This document shows positions 35,566-43,112 of a DNA stretch of 47,246 nucleotides, in pieces. This DNA is from Nitrospinota bacterium. Lineage in GTDB: Bacteria; 2-12-FULL-45-22; JACOWJ01. The notes beneath the pieces are model-generated. The model saw only the letters and a list, made by a program, of their open reading frames with translations, searched no databases and was not told where the DNA came from. The stretch covers positions 1-47,246 of the forward strand of contig JACOWJ010000003.1 of NCBI GenBank assembly GCA_016176845.1, read 5' to 3'. Both the position numbers and the translations under genes were made by a program. The stretch's first letter is position 1, and each line of letters begins with the position of its first letter.

Positions 35566-35616
35566 CAGAATTTCTTGCAACTCCACACCGGACGTGGAGT
35601 TACGAAAAATTCTGGA
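35566..35616. repeat. 51-nt near-perfect hairpin
   Basis: CCAGAATTTCTTGCAACTCC-AC pairs with GTGGAGTTACGAAAAATTCT-GG: 20 of 22 positions pair (one G-U), with a 7-nt loop ACCGGAC. There is no U-tail, so it is not a typical terminator. The 35388-35738 gap contains the MITE, this hairpin and no supported gene. Confidence 0.6.
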
Positions 35617-35738
35617 GGCCCTCCGATGCCTATCTTGGCCGGGCGGCATGATGGCGAAACTCCTGTCAGAAGTTAACTGGAAACTATACAATGCAAAACG
35701 TTTTCACGATCGATCCACTAAAGTAGGAAAGAGAAGAC

Positions 35739-36059
35739 ATGAACCCCAGAGTGGTGGCAGTGCAAGCGAATCCGGATTACACCCTCACTATCCTCTTCAC
35801 GAGTGGCGAGTCAAAACGTTTCGACGTGAAGCCATATCTCGACAAGGGGATATTCCGTGAGTTGCGAGATCCGGTGGCTTTCAGGCGAGTGAAACCCTTT
35901 CTTGGCAGCATCCAATGGGCAGGCGGTCAGGACCTGTGTCCTGATACCTTGTATGAGGAGAGCGAACCGGATAGGGGAAGACAAGAGGACGAAATGGGAG
36001 TCACCGAACAAGCGGCTGCACCTGACCGGGATTCCGCTCCGCTCCATCCCGGCAGGTGA
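35739..36059 (+). CDS. DUF2442 protein, probable integron gene cassette
   Basis: A 106-residue ORF. The first about 76 residues form a DUF2442 domain (PRVVAVQANPDYTLTILFTS at the start, then FRELRDPVAFRRVKPF and IQWAGGQDLCPDTLYEES). DUF2442 proteins often sit beside DUF4160 or toxin-antitoxin genes, and their role is not established. The remaining about 30 residues are probably read-through, because the stop codon (36057-36059) lies within an attC site, as is common in integron cassettes. ATG at 35739 follows AGGAAAGAGAAG. No integrase gene is in the window. Confidence 0.75.
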   Translation: MNPRVVAVQANPDYTLTILFTSGESKRFDVKPYLDKGIFRELRDPVAFRRVKPFLGSIQWAGGQDLCPDTLYEESEPDRGRQEDEMGVTEQAAAPDRDSAPLHPGR

Positions 36060-36074
36060 GCCGCAGCGTTAGGA
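36003..36074. other. Integron attC recombination site
   Basis: A 72-nt imperfect palindrome. Arm AACAAGCGGCTGCACCTG-ACCGGGAT matches the reverse complement of ATCCCGGCAGGTGAGCCGCA-GCGTT, leaving two unpaired bases (G and A) on one arm, which is the extrahelical-base hallmark of attC. The R' core is GTTAGGA (36068-36074; consensus GTTRRRY) and the R'' side reads ACCGAAC (36003-36009), each one base off the ideal. The loop region is TCCGCTCCGCTCC. It ends the DUF2442 cassette. Confidence 0.75.
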
Positions 36075-36090
36075 GCGCGAGACACGCACA

Positions 36091-36364
36091 TGGAAGTCGC
36101 AATAGACAGGATTTCACCTATCACCACAACGAACTCGGAGACAATCTCGTCCGGGACTTTTTCCAGGTCACACTTATCGACATAGTGAAAAAGAATATTT
36201 CCTTTTCCTTTACGACCGCGAATTCAGATTCAGATGAATGGTACGCTGAATTAACGAGGATTCCAGACTTGATTACTGGGACAGTGGCAGGGTTTGATTT
36301 TGACAACTCAGGTAATCACTCTGCGTCTTACCCCGAGAGACCTTTACGGTGTCTACAAGATTGA
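36091..36364 (+). CDS. Hypothetical ORF downstream of attC, start uncertain
   Basis: The frame ending at 36364 reads with a protein-like composition (GDNLVRDFFQVTLIDIVKKN, then SFTTANSDSDEWYAEL and LITGTVAGFDFD), but its only upstream start is a GTG inside the attC site. An ATG at 36091 is in a different frame and gives only about 31 residues. A frameshifted cassette gene is possible. Base composition is visibly more AT-rich than the core genes, as in the next gene. No family was recognised. Confidence 0.25.
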
Positions 36365-36371
36365 TAGGGTA

Positions 36372-36545
36372 TGCGTCTATTGAGTCCTACCAACGGGGAA
36401 ACCCTGAAACAAGGTATGGCGAAACCTAAGTCACCCTGTTGGACTGAGAGAGGAGCAATCCACTCTGACCGCCGTGCAGGAGTCAGCAGAGAGGAGCGGG
36501 GTTGCGAGTCCCGCCCTATCCCGATTAAGCCGCGAAAACCGCTAC
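36372..36545 (+). mobile_element. Possible group II intron RNA remnant
   Basis: Segments such as GGGGAAACCCTGAAACAAGG, ATGGCGAAACCTAAGTCACC and CCGTGCAGGAGTCAGCAGAG resemble the conserved RNA preceding reverse-transcriptase ORFs in bacterial group II introns. No RT ORF and no domain V hairpin was found, so this would be a decayed fragment. Group IIC-attC introns insert at attC sites, and one lies 300 bp upstream. This is a resemblance judged by eye only. Confidence 0.3.
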
Positions 36546-36560
36546 ATTTCTTGACTATGT

Positions 36561-37049
36561 TTGGATGACATTATGAAAAAGGAATTTAGATGTAATTGTA
36601 GAACAGGCTGTGAGAATAGACGCTGCGCCTGCTTAAAAAACAATGAGCCCTGCGGAGAAGAGTGCAGCTGCACTAATTGTAGCAACCCTCTCAACGACGT
36701 TGATGTAGACAATCTAACTGTCTGTGCGATTCAGAATATCAATACCTACAAAGCTCTTACAGAAGCAGAGCTAAACGAGAAGTATTTACTGCCATGCGAA
36801 TGCGAAAAGATACCACTGAAACTGTTAATGAAGGATTATAGCTGTAGCAAGTGCGGCGAGACATACTGGTATTCGTTTTGCTTGAATGAAGTTGTTCAAG
36901 ATAGCAACACTTGGCATTGTGAAATATGCAAACAATGCAGAGATTGGAGGGAATGGCATTGTGAAGTATGCAATAAATGCACCTACGGAGTCTCTTTACC
37001 ATGTGAGCATTGTGGTCGAAAAGGACTTTTCCAAGACATGGATTATTGA
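36561..37049 (+). CDS. Cysteine-rich protein with a CXC (tesmin/TSO1-like) domain and C-terminal zinc ribbons
   Basis: A 162-residue protein with about 29 cysteines. Residues 11-43 fit a CXC/CRC pattern: C-x-C-x3-C-x4-C-x-C-x6-C-x3-C-x-C-x2-C followed by SNP (e.g. [18 protein letters not shown]). This is close to the tesmin/TSO1/LIN54 DNA-binding domain, mainly known from eukaryotes, with one spacing shorter by one. A variable linker (47-80) precedes CxxC ribbons ([34 protein letters not shown]) in the C-terminal half. The gene is clearly AT-richer than its neighbours, which suggests transfer. It may start at ATG 36561 or 36573. DNA or RNA binding is only an inference. Confidence 0.7.
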   Translation: MDDIMKKEFRCNCRTGCENRRCACLKNNEPCGEECSCTNCSNPLNDVDVDNLTVCAIQNINTYKALTEAELNEKYLLPCECEKIPLKLLMKDYSCSKCGETYWYSFCLNEVVQDSNTWHCEICKQCRDWREWHCEVCNKCTYGVSLPCEHCGRKGLFQDMDY

Positions 37050-37152
37050 AGTGGTATTAGGTCATGATCCTTATCAAAGTTGGCATTTTCCGCCTCCCCC
37101 TCTCCTGCCCCCGTTCGGCTGGCATCTTTAACCTTCTCCGTCGCCTCTTCGC

Positions 37153-37995
37153 TCACGGCGACTTGGCGCACCGGAAGCCGACCTCGGCAAAGATGGCCTC
37201 GGGCTCGGCGAAGCCCCGGTAGGCGGAGCGGGCGAAGTAGGAGAGATTGTAATGGCCGGTGCCCCCGCCCCAGGCCCCTCCCCGGAAGACGCGGAACTTG
37301 CGGCCAAAGAGCTCATTGGCGGCGGTGTTTCCCGGATAGGGCAGATACCACTCGGCCGTCCACTCGGCCACGTTTCCCCCCATATCGTAGACCCCATAAG
37401 GGCTAATGTCTCGAGGGAAGGAGCCCACCGGGGAGAGCCCTTCCTGGGAGAAGTTTCCCTTGCGCTCATCGTATTCGTTCCCCCAGGGGAAGCGGCGGGC
37501 ATCAGTCCCCCGGGCCGCTTTTTCCCATTCGGCCTCCATGGGCAGGCGCTTGCCGGCCCAGCGGGCGTAAGCACTGGCATCGTTCCAACTTATGTTCGTT
37601 ATCGGATAGTTCGCATAGGCGGAGAGGTCCAGGTTCTCCCAATAGTACGGGGGTGGGTGGCCCGTGGACTCCAGGAACCTCCGGTACCTCGAGACGGTGA
37701 CCTCGAACCGGTCGAGGTAGAAAGCCGCCACGTAGACCTTCCTCAGGGGTTCCTCGTCCTCGTAGGGGGGCCTTGGCAGCCCGTAGGCCGCCGGGAGAGG
37801 TTTCTCCCTGGCCTTGTCCGTTCCCATGAGGAACTCTCCGGCAGGGATGAAGAGCATCTCCCCCTCCGGATTGCCCTTCGCGCTTCCTGGAGCGCTTTCC
37901 CTCCCCCGTCCCTCCCGGGAAAGGGAGAACCAAGCCAGGGCAGGAAGAAAGAGGAAGATGACCAGCAGGATAGACCGGAAGAACTTACGACTCAT
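37153..37995 (-). CDS. SUMF1/formylglycine-generating-enzyme-fold protein, catalytic cysteines absent
   Basis: A 280-residue protein with an N-terminal signal or anchor helix (about 8-24) and a SUMF1-type C-lectin fold: MLFIPAGEFLMGTD (47-60), AFYLDRFEVTVSRYRRFL, PITNISWNDASAYARWAGKRLPMEAEWEKAARG and DMGGNVAEWTAEWY, and a terminal GFRCAKSP. True formylglycine-generating enzymes have two active-site Cys around the VxRGGSW...RCAxR region; here the sequence reads FRGGAWGGGTGHYNLSYFARSAYR with no Cys, so the oxidase activity is not expected. Members without Cys occur as binding or regulatory modules. The gene overlaps the upstream MBL hydrolase gene by 11 bp. Confidence 0.85.
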   Translation of the reverse strand: MSRKFFRSILLVIFLFLPALAWFSLSREGRGRESAPGSAKGNPEGEMLFIPAGEFLMGTDKAREKPLPAAYGLPRPPYEDEEPLRKVYVAAFYLDRFEVTVSRYRRFLESTGHPPPYYWENLDLSAYANYPITNISWNDASAYARWAGKRLPMEAEWEKAARGTDARRFPWGNEYDERKGNFSQEGLSPVGSFPRDISPYGVYDMGGNVAEWTAEWYLPYPGNTAANELFGRKFRVFRGGAWGGGTGHYNLSYFARSAYRGFAEPEAIFAEVGFRCAKSP

Positions 37996-38617
37996 CGTCC
38001 TGGCAGAACGGATTGTACTCCCTCTCGAACCCTATCGTGGTGGGTTGCATGTGGCCGGGATAGACCTTGAAATGATCTCCCAAGGGGAAGAGCTTGGTCC
38101 GCACGGAACGGATCAGGTCATCGTAGGAGCATCCGGGAAAGTCGGTCCGCCCGATGGAGCCGAAGAAGAGGGTGTCCCCAGAGAAGACGTAGCCATCGCC
38201 ATACAGGCAGATCCCGCCGGGAGAGTGGCCCGGGGTGTGGAGGACTTTCAGCCAGATCTCCCCGACACGGACCTCGTCCCCTTCCTCCAGAAGGCGATCG
38301 GGAGGAGGGCAATCCTCCGTCCGAACACCCAAAAAGGAGGCAAACTGTCGTACGTGCTTCAGGAGCTCCACCTCGGCAGGGTGGGCCAGGAACTCCGCGC
38401 CGGTGCGCTCCTTGAGCTCCTTGACACCTCCCACATGATCCACATGGCCATGAGTCGCCAGGATCATCTTCAGGGTAAGGTCGTGTTGTTGAAGGATCTC
38501 CAGGATGGCAGGGACCTCGCCGCCCGGGTCGATCACGAGGGCCTCCCGGGTCTCCTCGGAGCCCAGAACGTAGCAGTTTACCTGGAACATGCTTACCATA
38601 AGGGTCTCAAAAATCAT
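37985..38617 (-). CDS. MBL-fold metallo-hydrolase (glyoxalase II-like)
   Basis: A 210-residue metallo-beta-lactamase-fold hydrolase. The metal-binding signature THGHVDH is at 55-61, followed by later ligands in HTPGHSPGG (about 130-138), GDTLFFGSIGRTD (about 147-159) and YPGHMQPTT. This arrangement is typical of hydroxyacylglutathione-hydrolase-like thioesterases. It is translationally coupled (ATGA) to the FAD/Fe-S dehydrogenase upstream. A glyoxalase II releasing D-lactate next to a D-2-hydroxyacid dehydrogenase would make sense, but this is inference; sulfur dioxygenases and other MBL hydrolases are alternatives. Confidence 0.87.
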   Translation of the reverse strand: MIFETLMVSMFQVNCYVLGSEETREALVIDPGGEVPAILEILQQHDLTLKMILATHGHVDHVGGVKELKERTGAEFLAHPAEVELLKHVRQFASFLGVRTEDCPPPDRLLEEGDEVRVGEIWLKVLHTPGHSPGGICLYGDGYVFSGDTLFFGSIGRTDFPGCSYDDLIRSVRTKLFPLGDHFKVYPGHMQPTTIGFEREYNPFCQDDES

Positions 38618-41600
38618 CGTTTCTCCTTAGCATTACCATAGGCCTGATGCAACAAGATCACGGGATGGACCCCGTGAACGGCGGTTCCCTGATAGATCTG
38701 GATCTGACAGGCGCCGCAACTGGTCGCCACCTGCTGCGGGCTTAACGCCCGGATCTCCTGGAAGAGCGGCTTCCCGATCTCCATGGATAGGGAAAAATTC
38801 TCCTTAGAAAGGCCGAAGGATCCCGCCATCCCGCAGCACCGGTCGGAGAGGGGATGAACGGATAAGCCCGGGCAGCGCTGTAACAGAGCCAGGCCCGCTC
38901 CCTGGAGCCCCAGGGCCTTGAGGTGGCAGGAAGCATGGTAGGCGACGGCCCCCTCTAGGGCGCGCCGGGGTTCTCCCAGCAGCTTCGCTCCGTCCAGAGC
39001 AAGGAGGTATTCCAGGGCGTCCACCGTGTTTCGGGCCACGGCATCGGCTTCGGGGGTCTTCCACAGCTCCCGGTACTCCACCTTCAAGGCCATCGCGCAG
39101 GAGGGGCAGGTGGTCACTACCTGGTAGCCTCGATCCACGGCCTCTTGGAGAAACTTCAGGTTATGCCGGGCATCCGCCCGAGCGGAGTAAAAATCTCCCG
39201 CGCTGAGCTTGGGAAGGCCGCAGCACCGCTGAGGGGGAAAGATCACCTCGCATCCGCTCTGCTCCAAGAGCTCCACCAGGACCCGGCCGATTTCCGGGGA
39301 ATAGTAGCGGGCGAAGCATCCCTCGAAGTAGGCAACCTTTCGATTCGGGAGATTTCCAATTTTCTCCCCTCCCCTCCCCTCCCCTACCGCCTCTCCGGGA
39401 GATTTCCAATTTCCAATTTCCAATTTCCAATTTCCAATTTTATCCTCTCCCCCTCCCCTCCCCTCTCGCCCCTCCGGGAAACCATTTCGGTGAACCTCGG
39501 GCAGGATGCGGTCCCGGTGCAAGCCCAGCGTCCCTTGCAGGATTCGCCTCCCGAGGGAGGAACCCAGGAAGGCTTCGGCCAGGGGGCCCAAGGCCCGGTG
39601 GGTCCGGGCCAGAAAGGCCGGGTCTGCCAGGGGGGAACCCCAGGGCCGATGGCGCCGGGCCAGGATCTCCACCCCGGCTTCAAGGGGGCCACGGCCCGAA
39701 GGCCGCGGAAAGGAAAGCGAAATCCCCCTGGCAGCCAGCGAAAGCCTGGGGATATCGATCTCCAAGGGGCACTCCTGCCGGCATCGCTTGCAGTTCAGGC
39801 ACTTCATTTCCTTCCATGGGGCCACGGTCCGTAGCCGTGGAAAGGCCTCGAAAGAGGTTCCCCAGGCCCTCCCCAGCCCCTGGCTCCCCCCGAGGGAGGC
39901 GGGACCCAGCCGACCGGAGAGGAGCTCTCGCATCAGGTTGACCTTGGCCCGTGGGGTCGCCCCTTCACCGCCGACCTCTCTGAAGAGGGGGCATTGGTCC
40001 TTGCAGTAGCCGCAGCCGTGGCATTTCTCGATCTCCCGCAGGAGACTCGGCTGGCTCAGAGCCGTCCCGGCCATCTCCGTTTCCTTTTCCGGAGGCCGGC
40101 GAATCCGGCGCGCGGAAGCGCCGAGGCCGAGGCGAAATCTTCCCTCGCCGCGCTCCACGGGATCGCCCGGCCCAAAACGGAGATGGTGAGTCAGGGATTC
40201 TCTTTCGGACAGAGGGACAATGATGCCGGGGTTGAGGATCCCCGAGGGGTCGAAGGCCTCCTTCACCTGCCGGAAGACCTGGCAGAGCTCCCCATACATC
40301 TCTTTCAAGAAAGAGGTCCGCAGCCGTCCATCCCCATGCTCCCCGGAGAGGGTTCCCTTCAACTCCTTGGCCAGCGCGTAAGTCTCTGCGGCGATCCGCT
40401 CCAGCCTCCGGACTCCCTCCTCGCACCTCAAGTCCAATTGGGGGTTGACGTGGATGTTGCCGTCCCCGGCATGTCCGAAGATCACCCCCGGAGCCTGATA
40501 TTTCTCCAGGATCCGATGGAGCCCCTGGATATAGCGAGATAGCTGAGCGGGCTCCACCGCCACGTCCTCGATGAAGCGGGCTGGCCGTTTCTCCCCTTCC
40601 CGTTCCATACGGTTCAACAAGGGGGAGGCGGCCTTGCGGATGGCCCAAAGCCGGGTCTGCTCTTGGGGATCGAAGGCGCAGCGGCAGGCGAAGGCCAACC
40701 CCAGCTGCTTCTCCACTCTCTCCTGCATGCGGCGGACCTTCTCCTGGATCTCGGAGGGGGTCTGCCCCTCGAACTCCACCAAGAGGAGGGTCCGGGTGCC
40801 CGGGGGCAACTCCTCTCCCAGGGCCCGATCGCCTTCCCGGACGAGGTCGAGGAAGGAGCGGTCCATGATCTCCAGGACGCTGGGCCCCAGCGCGCTGATC
40901 TCCGGGACGGCGTCCGTGGCCCTCTCCAGGTCGGCAAAGTAAAGCAGCGCGCTGCCCACCTCGGCCGGCAGATCCACCACCCGCAGCCAGGCCTCGGTTA
41001 CCAGGGCCAGCGTCCCTTCGGAGCCGGCCAACAGGGGGTTCAGATCGATTTCGCCCTCCCCCCTCAGGACTTCCCGAAGGTTGTAGCCGCTGCTGTTCTT
41101 GCGGGACCGGGGGGCCTTCTCCTCGATCAGGGTCCGGGATTCCCTCACGACCTCCCGGATCCGGCCGGTCAGGTCGGGCGCCCGCTTTCCCGCCTCTCGC
41201 GTCCAAAAGGATCGGCTGTCAGACAACACCAGGCTCAAATCCAGCAGGTAATCCTTGGTGGCCCCATACCGGATGGAGTGGGCGCCGCTGGCGTTGTTGG
41301 CGATCATTCCCCCCAGGGTGCAATGCTCGCCGCTAGAGGGGTCGGGAGGGAAGAACTTCCCATATCCTTTCAGAACCCGGTTCAGATCGCCCAGGACCAG
41401 GCCCGGCTGCACCCTCACGCGCGAGCCCTCGAAATCCACCGCCAGGAGCCCCCTCATGTAACGGGAGAAGTCCAGGATGAGCCCGGTCCCCAGGGTCTGG
41501 CCGGCCAGACCGGTTCCCGCTCCCCGGGCGGTTAACGGGATCCCCTCCGCGCGCGCGTATTCGACCGAGCGAACCACGTCCTCCGCGTCTCGGGGAAGGA

Positions 41601-41739
41601 TCACCGCCAGCGGCTGGATTCGGTAAATGCAAGCGGCCGTGCTGTACAGGGCACGGTGGACCACGTCCCCGAAGACCTCTCCGCGGATCCTCCCTTTCAG
41701 TTCCTTCTCGACCCTTCTTCCATCCCTGGTTCTCTTCAT
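38614..41739 (-). CDS. Fused FAD-linked oxidase / Fe-S (CCG) dehydrogenase, D-lactate or glycolate type
   Basis: A 1041-residue protein combining GlcD-like and GlcF-like parts. The FAD-binding PCMH domain (about 40-220) includes ARGAGTGLAGQ (71-81), GGMIANNASG and a FAD-oxidase C-terminal domain (about 250-500). Two [4Fe-4S] motifs follow (CHGCGYCKDQCP and CLNCKRCRQECP), and then two CCG domains (FEGCFARYYSP...RCCGLPK and YHASCHLKALG...RCCGMAG). Such enzymes oxidise D-lactate, glycolate or 2-hydroxyglutarate and pass electrons to the quinone pool. ATG at 41739 is chosen; the frame upstream (22 codons) is the dispersed repeat. An in-frame heptanucleotide array at 39403-39440 encodes IGNWKLEIGNWK between the second ferredoxin motif and the first CCG domain. 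Confidence 0.9.
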   Translation of the reverse strand: MKRTRDGRRVEKELKGRIRGEVFGDVVHRALYSTAACIYRIQPLAVILPRDAEDVVRSVEYARAEGIPLTARGAGTGLAGQTLGTGLILDFSRYMRGLLAVDFEGSRVRVQPGLVLGDLNRVLKGYGKFFPPDPSSGEHCTLGGMIANNASGAHSIRYGATKDYLLDLSLVLSDSRSFWTREAGKRAPDLTGRIREVVRESRTLIEEKAPRSRKNSSGYNLREVLRGEGEIDLNPLLAGSEGTLALVTEAWLRVVDLPAEVGSALLYFADLERATDAVPEISALGPSVLEIMDRSFLDLVREGDRALGEELPPGTRTLLLVEFEGQTPSEIQEKVRRMQERVEKQLGLAFACRCAFDPQEQTRLWAIRKAASPLLNRMEREGEKRPARFIEDVAVEPAQLSRYIQGLHRILEKYQAPGVIFGHAGDGNIHVNPQLDLRCEEGVRRLERIAAETYALAKELKGTLSGEHGDGRLRTSFLKEMYGELCQVFRQVKEAFDPSGILNPGIIVPLSERESLTHHLRFGPGDPVERGEGRFRLGLGASARRIRRPPEKETEMAGTALSQPSLLREIEKCHGCGYCKDQCPLFREVGGEGATPRAKVNLMRELLSGRLGPASLGGSQGLGRAWGTSFEAFPRLRTVAPWKEMKCLNCKRCRQECPLEIDIPRLSLAARGISLSFPRPSGRGPLEAGVEILARRHRPWGSPLADPAFLARTHRALGPLAEAFLGSSLGRRILQGTLGLHRDRILPEVHRNGFPEGREGRGGGEDKIGNWKLEIGNWKSPGEAVGEGRGGEKIGNLPNRKVAYFEGCFARYYSPEIGRVLVELLEQSGCEVIFPPQRCCGLPKLSAGDFYSARADARHNLKFLQEAVDRGYQVVTTCPSCAMALKVEYRELWKTPEADAVARNTVDALEYLLALDGAKLLGEPRRALEGAVAYHASCHLKALGLQGAGLALLQRCPGLSVHPLSDRCCGMAGSFGLSKENFSLSMEIGKPLFQEIRALSPQQVATSCGACQIQIYQGTAVHGVHPVILLHQAYGNAKEKR
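39349..39465. repeat. In-gene TTTCCAA heptanucleotide and CCCCT repeats
   Basis: TTTCCAA is repeated 5.4 times at 39403-39440, with CCCCT arrays on both sides (39365-39386 and 39450-39465). The whole appears to be an imperfect tandem duplication of a segment with GAGATTTCCAATTTT and CTCCCCTCC. It lies inside the FAD/Fe-S dehydrogenase gene. A change of one heptamer unit would shift the frame. Confidence 0.9.
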
Positions 41740-41740
41740 G

Positions 41741-41832
41741 GAAATTTTAATACGAAAATAGCCCCTCACCCCAACCCTCTCCCCCGAAGGGAGAGGGAGC
41801 CTCACAGTCCATTTTCATGCACTTGGGTGCCC
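41741..41832. repeat. Long dispersed repeat (copy C of three, opposite orientation)
   Basis: TACGAAAATAGCCCCTCACC, CCAACCCTCTCCCCCGAAGG and GAGAGGGAGCCTCACAGTCC, then a segment containing GCACTTGGGTGCCC. It matches the 17255 and 34987 copies in inverse orientation. It forms the leader region of the dehydrogenase gene (5' end at 41739). Confidence 0.8.
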
Positions 41833-41924
41833 ATGGGCATGACCCGTTACCGTGAAAATGCCCCCGTCTTTCGCGGGCCATTTTCATTCCCGGGGGCGGC
41901 CAACTTCGGTCGGCCATGTCGGTT

Positions 41925-42818
41925 TCATGGAAATATCGTGTAAATGACCTCTTCGATGGCCCGCTGCAGGTCCTCCTCATCGGTCAGGGTGGCCCCAATG
42001 GCGATCTCGCAGGCCCTTCGCTCCCGGATCCCTCTTCGGATCAGCTGGCCCGCATAGATCAGCAGGCGCGTGCTTACCCCTTCTCCCAGGCCGTGTCCCC
42101 GGAGGTTTCGGAGCTTCTCTCCTAGCTTGGCCAGCTCTCCAGCGACCTCCGGCTCCATTCCGCTCTCCTGGGCGATGATCCGGGTCTCCAGCTCTCGCGG
42201 GGGATAATCGAATTCGATGGAGATGAAGCGCTGGCGGGTGCTCTGTTTGAGGTCCTTCAGCACGCTCTGGTAGCCGGGGTTATAAGAGATGACCAGAAGG
42301 AAGGCCTCGTCGGCCATGATGGCCTGGCTCCTCTTCTCGATCGTCAAAATCCTGCGGTGATCGGTCAGGGAGTGGATCAGCACCGTCGTGTCCTTGCGGG
42401 CCTCCACCACCTCATCCAGGTAACAGATGGCCCCGATCGTCACCGCCCGGGTCAGGGGCCCATCGATCCAGATGGTCTCTTCTCCCTTCAGCAAGTACCG
42501 GCCGACCAGATCGCCGGCCGTCAAATCCTCATGGCAGGCCACGGTAATCAGGGGTAGGCCCCCTTTGGCAACCCGATGTTCGCGCTGGCCCAGCCGGTAG
42601 GCCATATATTCCACGAAGCGGGTCTTCCCACAACCCGTGGGTCCTTTCAACAAGACCGGGATCTTCGAGTCATAGGCCGCCTCGAACAGCTGGATCTCGT
42701 CCCTGACGGGCAAATAAAAGGGCTCTTCCTGGACAACGTACTCCTCGTAAAGCTGCCCTCTCTTTTTGGGGCCCGAAAAACCTCCCTCTTCCTCTTTTTT
42801 CACTTCCGTGCTCGGCAT
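41925..42818 (-). CDS. CbbQ/NirQ/NorQ-type AAA+ ATPase
   Basis: A 297-residue MoxR-family AAA+ protein. The Walker A motif GPTGCGKT is at 59-66, the Walker B motif [13 protein letters not shown] is near 151-163, and a sensor-like [22 protein letters not shown] follows (about 195-216). CbbQ/NorQ proteins work with a VWA partner (CbbO/NorD) to assemble or reactivate Rubisco, nitric-oxide reductase or similar enzymes. No such partner is in the window. ATG at 42818 is preferred over 42950, where the reading frame continues through AT-rich non-conserved sequence. A TATAAT box on the minus strand (42949-42954) may be its -10 element. The target enzyme is unknown. Confidence 0.88.
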   Translation of the reverse strand: MPSTEVKKEEEGGFSGPKKRGQLYEEYVVQEEPFYLPVRDEIQLFEAAYDSKIPVLLKGPTGCGKTRFVEYMAYRLGQREHRVAKGGLPLITVACHEDLTAGDLVGRYLLKGEETIWIDGPLTRAVTIGAICYLDEVVEARKDTTVLIHSLTDHRRILTIEKRSQAIMADEAFLLVISYNPGYQSVLKDLKQSTRQRFISIEFDYPPRELETRIIAQESGMEPEVAGELAKLGEKLRNLRGHGLGEGVSTRLLIYAGQLIRRGIRERRACEIAIGATLTDEEDLQRAIEEVIYTIFP

Positions 42819-42948
42819 GAGATTTCGACCTTTGCAATTGGATAAGTTGATCAAGTAGGGTATGATGATCTCAAGAACAGGAATCATCTCGAAATATCCT
42901 TGATTTCGCGTCCCCAATTTGGCAATTTTTTTGATTTGGATAATCCTC

Positions 42949-42954
42949 ATTATA
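42949..42954 (-). promoter_or_regulatory. Possible -10 element for the CbbQ-like gene
   Basis: TATAAT on the minus strand, about 130 nt upstream of the chosen ATG, in an AT-rich spacer between divergent genes. No convincing -35 element was seen. Confidence 0.3.
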
Positions 42955-43112
42955 CCATACCCTACTACTAGAAGGGTGTCTTAGTTGCCCTTGACTTCTT
43001 CGACCCGCCGGTGTAGCCTTTTCAATAGAGTGCCTTCGCGGCATCCTGCTCAAATCAAACCGATGCGGTTCCATCCGCTCTACGATAGATCCTCAGCGAG
43101 GAGGTTAGCCCC

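Noticed and set aside
37050-37152. Second attC after the CXC gene
   Set aside because: No palindrome with extrahelical bases or GTTRRRY core was found downstream of 37049.
41740-41805. N-terminal extension of the FAD/Fe-S dehydrogenase
   Set aside because: The 22 codons upstream of ATG 41739 are the dispersed repeat and have no counterpart in the family.
42819-42950. N-terminal extension of the CbbQ-like ATPase
   Set aside because: The 44 codons upstream of ATG 42818 run through an AT-rich spacer with a promoter-like TATAAT and are not family-like.
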